In this document: positions 6,302 through 6,885 of the stretch, one piece after another | Numbering within the stretch: the first letter of the stretch is position 1 | Layout: every line of letters begins with the position of its first letter | Origin: Chloroflexota bacterium | Lineage (GTDB): Bacteria; Chloroflexota; Limnocylindria; Limnocylindrales; CSP1-4 | Assembly: GCA_021802185.1 (NCBI GenBank) | Contig: JAKAAV010000126.1 | Span: 1-6,885, forward strand | Length of the DNA: 6,885 nt | Direction: 5' to 3' | The notes under the pieces: generated by a model | What the model saw: the letters and a program-made list of their open reading frames with translations, nothing else | Databases searched by the model: none | What the model was told of the DNA's origin: nothing | Position numbers and translations under genes: made by a program

Positions 6302-6335
6302 CTGGACCCGCCGGCACCCGTGCCGGCGGGTCCAG
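6302..6335. repeat. Perfect 16-bp-arm inverted repeat
   Basis: CTGGACCCGCCGGCAC, two bases, then its exact reverse complement. This is the most stable hairpin in the window. It has no T-tract on either side and no adjacent gene end: the nearest upstream minus-strand stop is near 6714. It could be a transcription terminator for that gene, a protein-binding cruciform, or part of the surrounding repeat element. Confidence 0.9.
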
Positions 6336-6392
6336 GATGGCCGGTTCGGCGCTTGCCATGCGGGACAACGCCGCCATTGCATGCTCGTCCGA

Positions 6393-6589
6393 CGGCCTCC
6401 CGTGGGGCCGCCCGTCTGACGTTCCCCCGGCGAGCATCAGCCAACTTCGCCGTGTGTCTCGGCGCGGCCGCACGTCGCGCACGGCCCTGCCGACTCGGCC
6501 TCCCGTCGGCCCGCCCGTCTGACGTTCCCCCGGCGAGCATCAGCCAACTTCGCCGTGTGTCTCGGCGCGGCCACACGTCGCGCACGGCC
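6393..6589. repeat. 103-bp tandem repeat, two copies
   Basis: 6393-6486 and 6496-6589 match at 91 of 94 positions, with a 103-bp period. Each unit contains an imperfect hairpin (CGGCGA/TCGCCG around 6428-6452, 13-base loop) and a second one sharing the same bases (CGCCG, TGTGTCT, CGGCG, 6448-6464). On the minus strand the core reads AAGTTGGCTGATGCTCGCC. One of the three differences (G to A at 6573) weakens a third possible stem, so there is no sign of compensation. Origin unknown. Confidence 0.95.
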
Positions 6590-6625
6590 TGGCCCGGAGT
6601 CGCGTCGGGCTGGCCCGGAGTCGCG
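6589..6625. repeat. 21-bp tandem repeat, 1.8 copies
   Basis: CTGGCCCGGAGTCGCG occurs at 6589-6604 and again at 6610-6625, a 21-bp period. It directly abuts the end of the second 103-bp copy and lies between it and the diverged third copy. Confidence 0.9.
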
Positions 6626-6663
6626 CGACGGCGTCCTGCGGCCCGCCGACTCGTCGTGCACTC

Positions 6664-6689
6664 ACCCGGTGAGCATTGGGCAACTCCGG
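6664..6689. repeat. Diverged third copy of 103-bp repeat core
   Basis: Aligns with 6425-6450 at 19 of 26 positions, including CCCGG, GAGCAT and CAACT. It is 136 bases after the second copy's core rather than 103; the difference (33 bases) is partly the 21-bp duplication. Plausible as an older copy, but short. Confidence 0.5.
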
Positions 6690-6713
6690 AACGCCCCGCC
6701 CGGGTCGATCTCC

Positions 6714-6885
6714 TCAAGCTTCGTCGAGGCCGCGGACGATCGCGCGGAGGATGAACCGGGACGCCTCCCCGCTCTTACCCCCGAGCCGCTGTCCCTCCTC
6801 CTCGAACAGCGCGAGGCGGAGATCCATCGACGCCTGGTCGAGCAGCGGCGTCCGCTCGAGCTCGCCGGCCGCGAAGGCCTGGTCG
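6714..6885 (-). CDS. C-terminal part of unrecognised protein (cut by edge)
   Basis: The stop codon is TGA at 6716-6714, and 56 codons are visible before the window edge; the N-terminus lies beyond. The visible end reads like real protein: [17 protein letters not shown] (1-17 of the visible part), [16 protein letters not shown] (21-36) and [16 protein letters not shown] at the C-terminus, with amphipathic helices and the expected codon bias. I do not recognise the family. It is transcribed toward the repeat region, so the hairpin at 6302-6335 could end its transcript, though it lies 380 bases downstream. Confidence 0.6.
   Translation of the reverse strand, partial: DQAFAAGELERTPLLDQASMDLRLALFEEEGQRLGGKSGEASRFILRAIVRGLDEA

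Larger units (their letters stand above)
6001..6713. other. Repeat-filled region without genes
   Basis: About 700 bases between the start of the molybdoenzyme and the end of the partial gene at the right edge. Long frames are open on both strands, but only because the DNA is GC-rich and repetitive. The repeat units of 34 and 103 bp are not multiples of three, so each copy is read in a new frame, which argues against coding. Contents are itemised separately: arrays of 34, 27, 103 and 21 bp, one perfect hairpin and two diverged copies of the 103-bp unit's core. Confidence 0.75.

Noticed and set aside
4903..6522. 539-residue plus-strand open frame
   Set aside because: It overlaps the end of the regulator, the small protein, the whole molybdoenzyme antisense and the repeats; composition is typical of an antisense shadow in GC-rich DNA.
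5401..6717. Sulfite-oxidase-like gene extended upstream to 438 residues with 9-residue repeats
   Set aside because: Family homology begins at the ATG at 6000, a -10 box sits just before it, and the upstream frame runs through 34-bp units that shift frame each copy.

Overview
This is a very GC-rich bacterial window with strongly G/C-ending codons. The mix of genes suggests a Chloroflexota- or Actinomycetota-like soil or groundwater bacterium: a large LuxR-type ATPase regulator, a secreted PD40 propeller protein, a cytosolic single-domain sulfite-oxidase-like molybdoenzyme and an OsmC-like protein. Apparent leaderless starts (TANNNT, six bases, ATG) fit either group. The taxonomy is inference; there is no rRNA or other marker here.

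Layout. Bases 1-167 hold nothing I can call. An OsmC-family peroxide/thiol-stress protein lies on the minus strand at 168-593. Its long upstream region (594-1026) carries a 22-bp tandem repeat and, further up, a plausible minus-strand promoter with a perfect 12-bp palindrome in its spacer. A secreted five-repeat PD40 beta-propeller protein (1027-2016, +) starts from a strong ribosome binding site and is followed by a perfect 13-bp stem hairpin. Next comes a 962-residue ATPase/LuxR-type regulator (2109-4997, +) and, 32 bases later, an unrecognised 99-residue protein (5030-5329, +) with its own apparent leaderless promoter. Facing these is a sulfite-oxidase-like molybdopterin enzyme (5401-6000, -), also apparently leaderless.

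The most unusual part is the roughly 700-bp gap at 6001-6713. It has no convincing gene. It contains four separate short tandem arrays (units of 34, 27, 103 and 21 bp), a perfect 16-bp-arm hairpin, an inverted diverged copy of part of the 103-bp unit, and a further diverged direct copy. The window closes with the C-terminal 56 codons of an unrecognised minus-strand protein (6714-6885), which runs off the edge.

No common pathway joins the genes. OsmC-like proteins and the sulfite-oxidase fold both involve sulfur or redox chemistry, but the genes are about 5 kb apart. The regulator, propeller and small protein share a strand, but the intervening hairpin and separate promoters argue against one simple operon. 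I found no complete defence system, CRISPR array, transposase or RNA gene.
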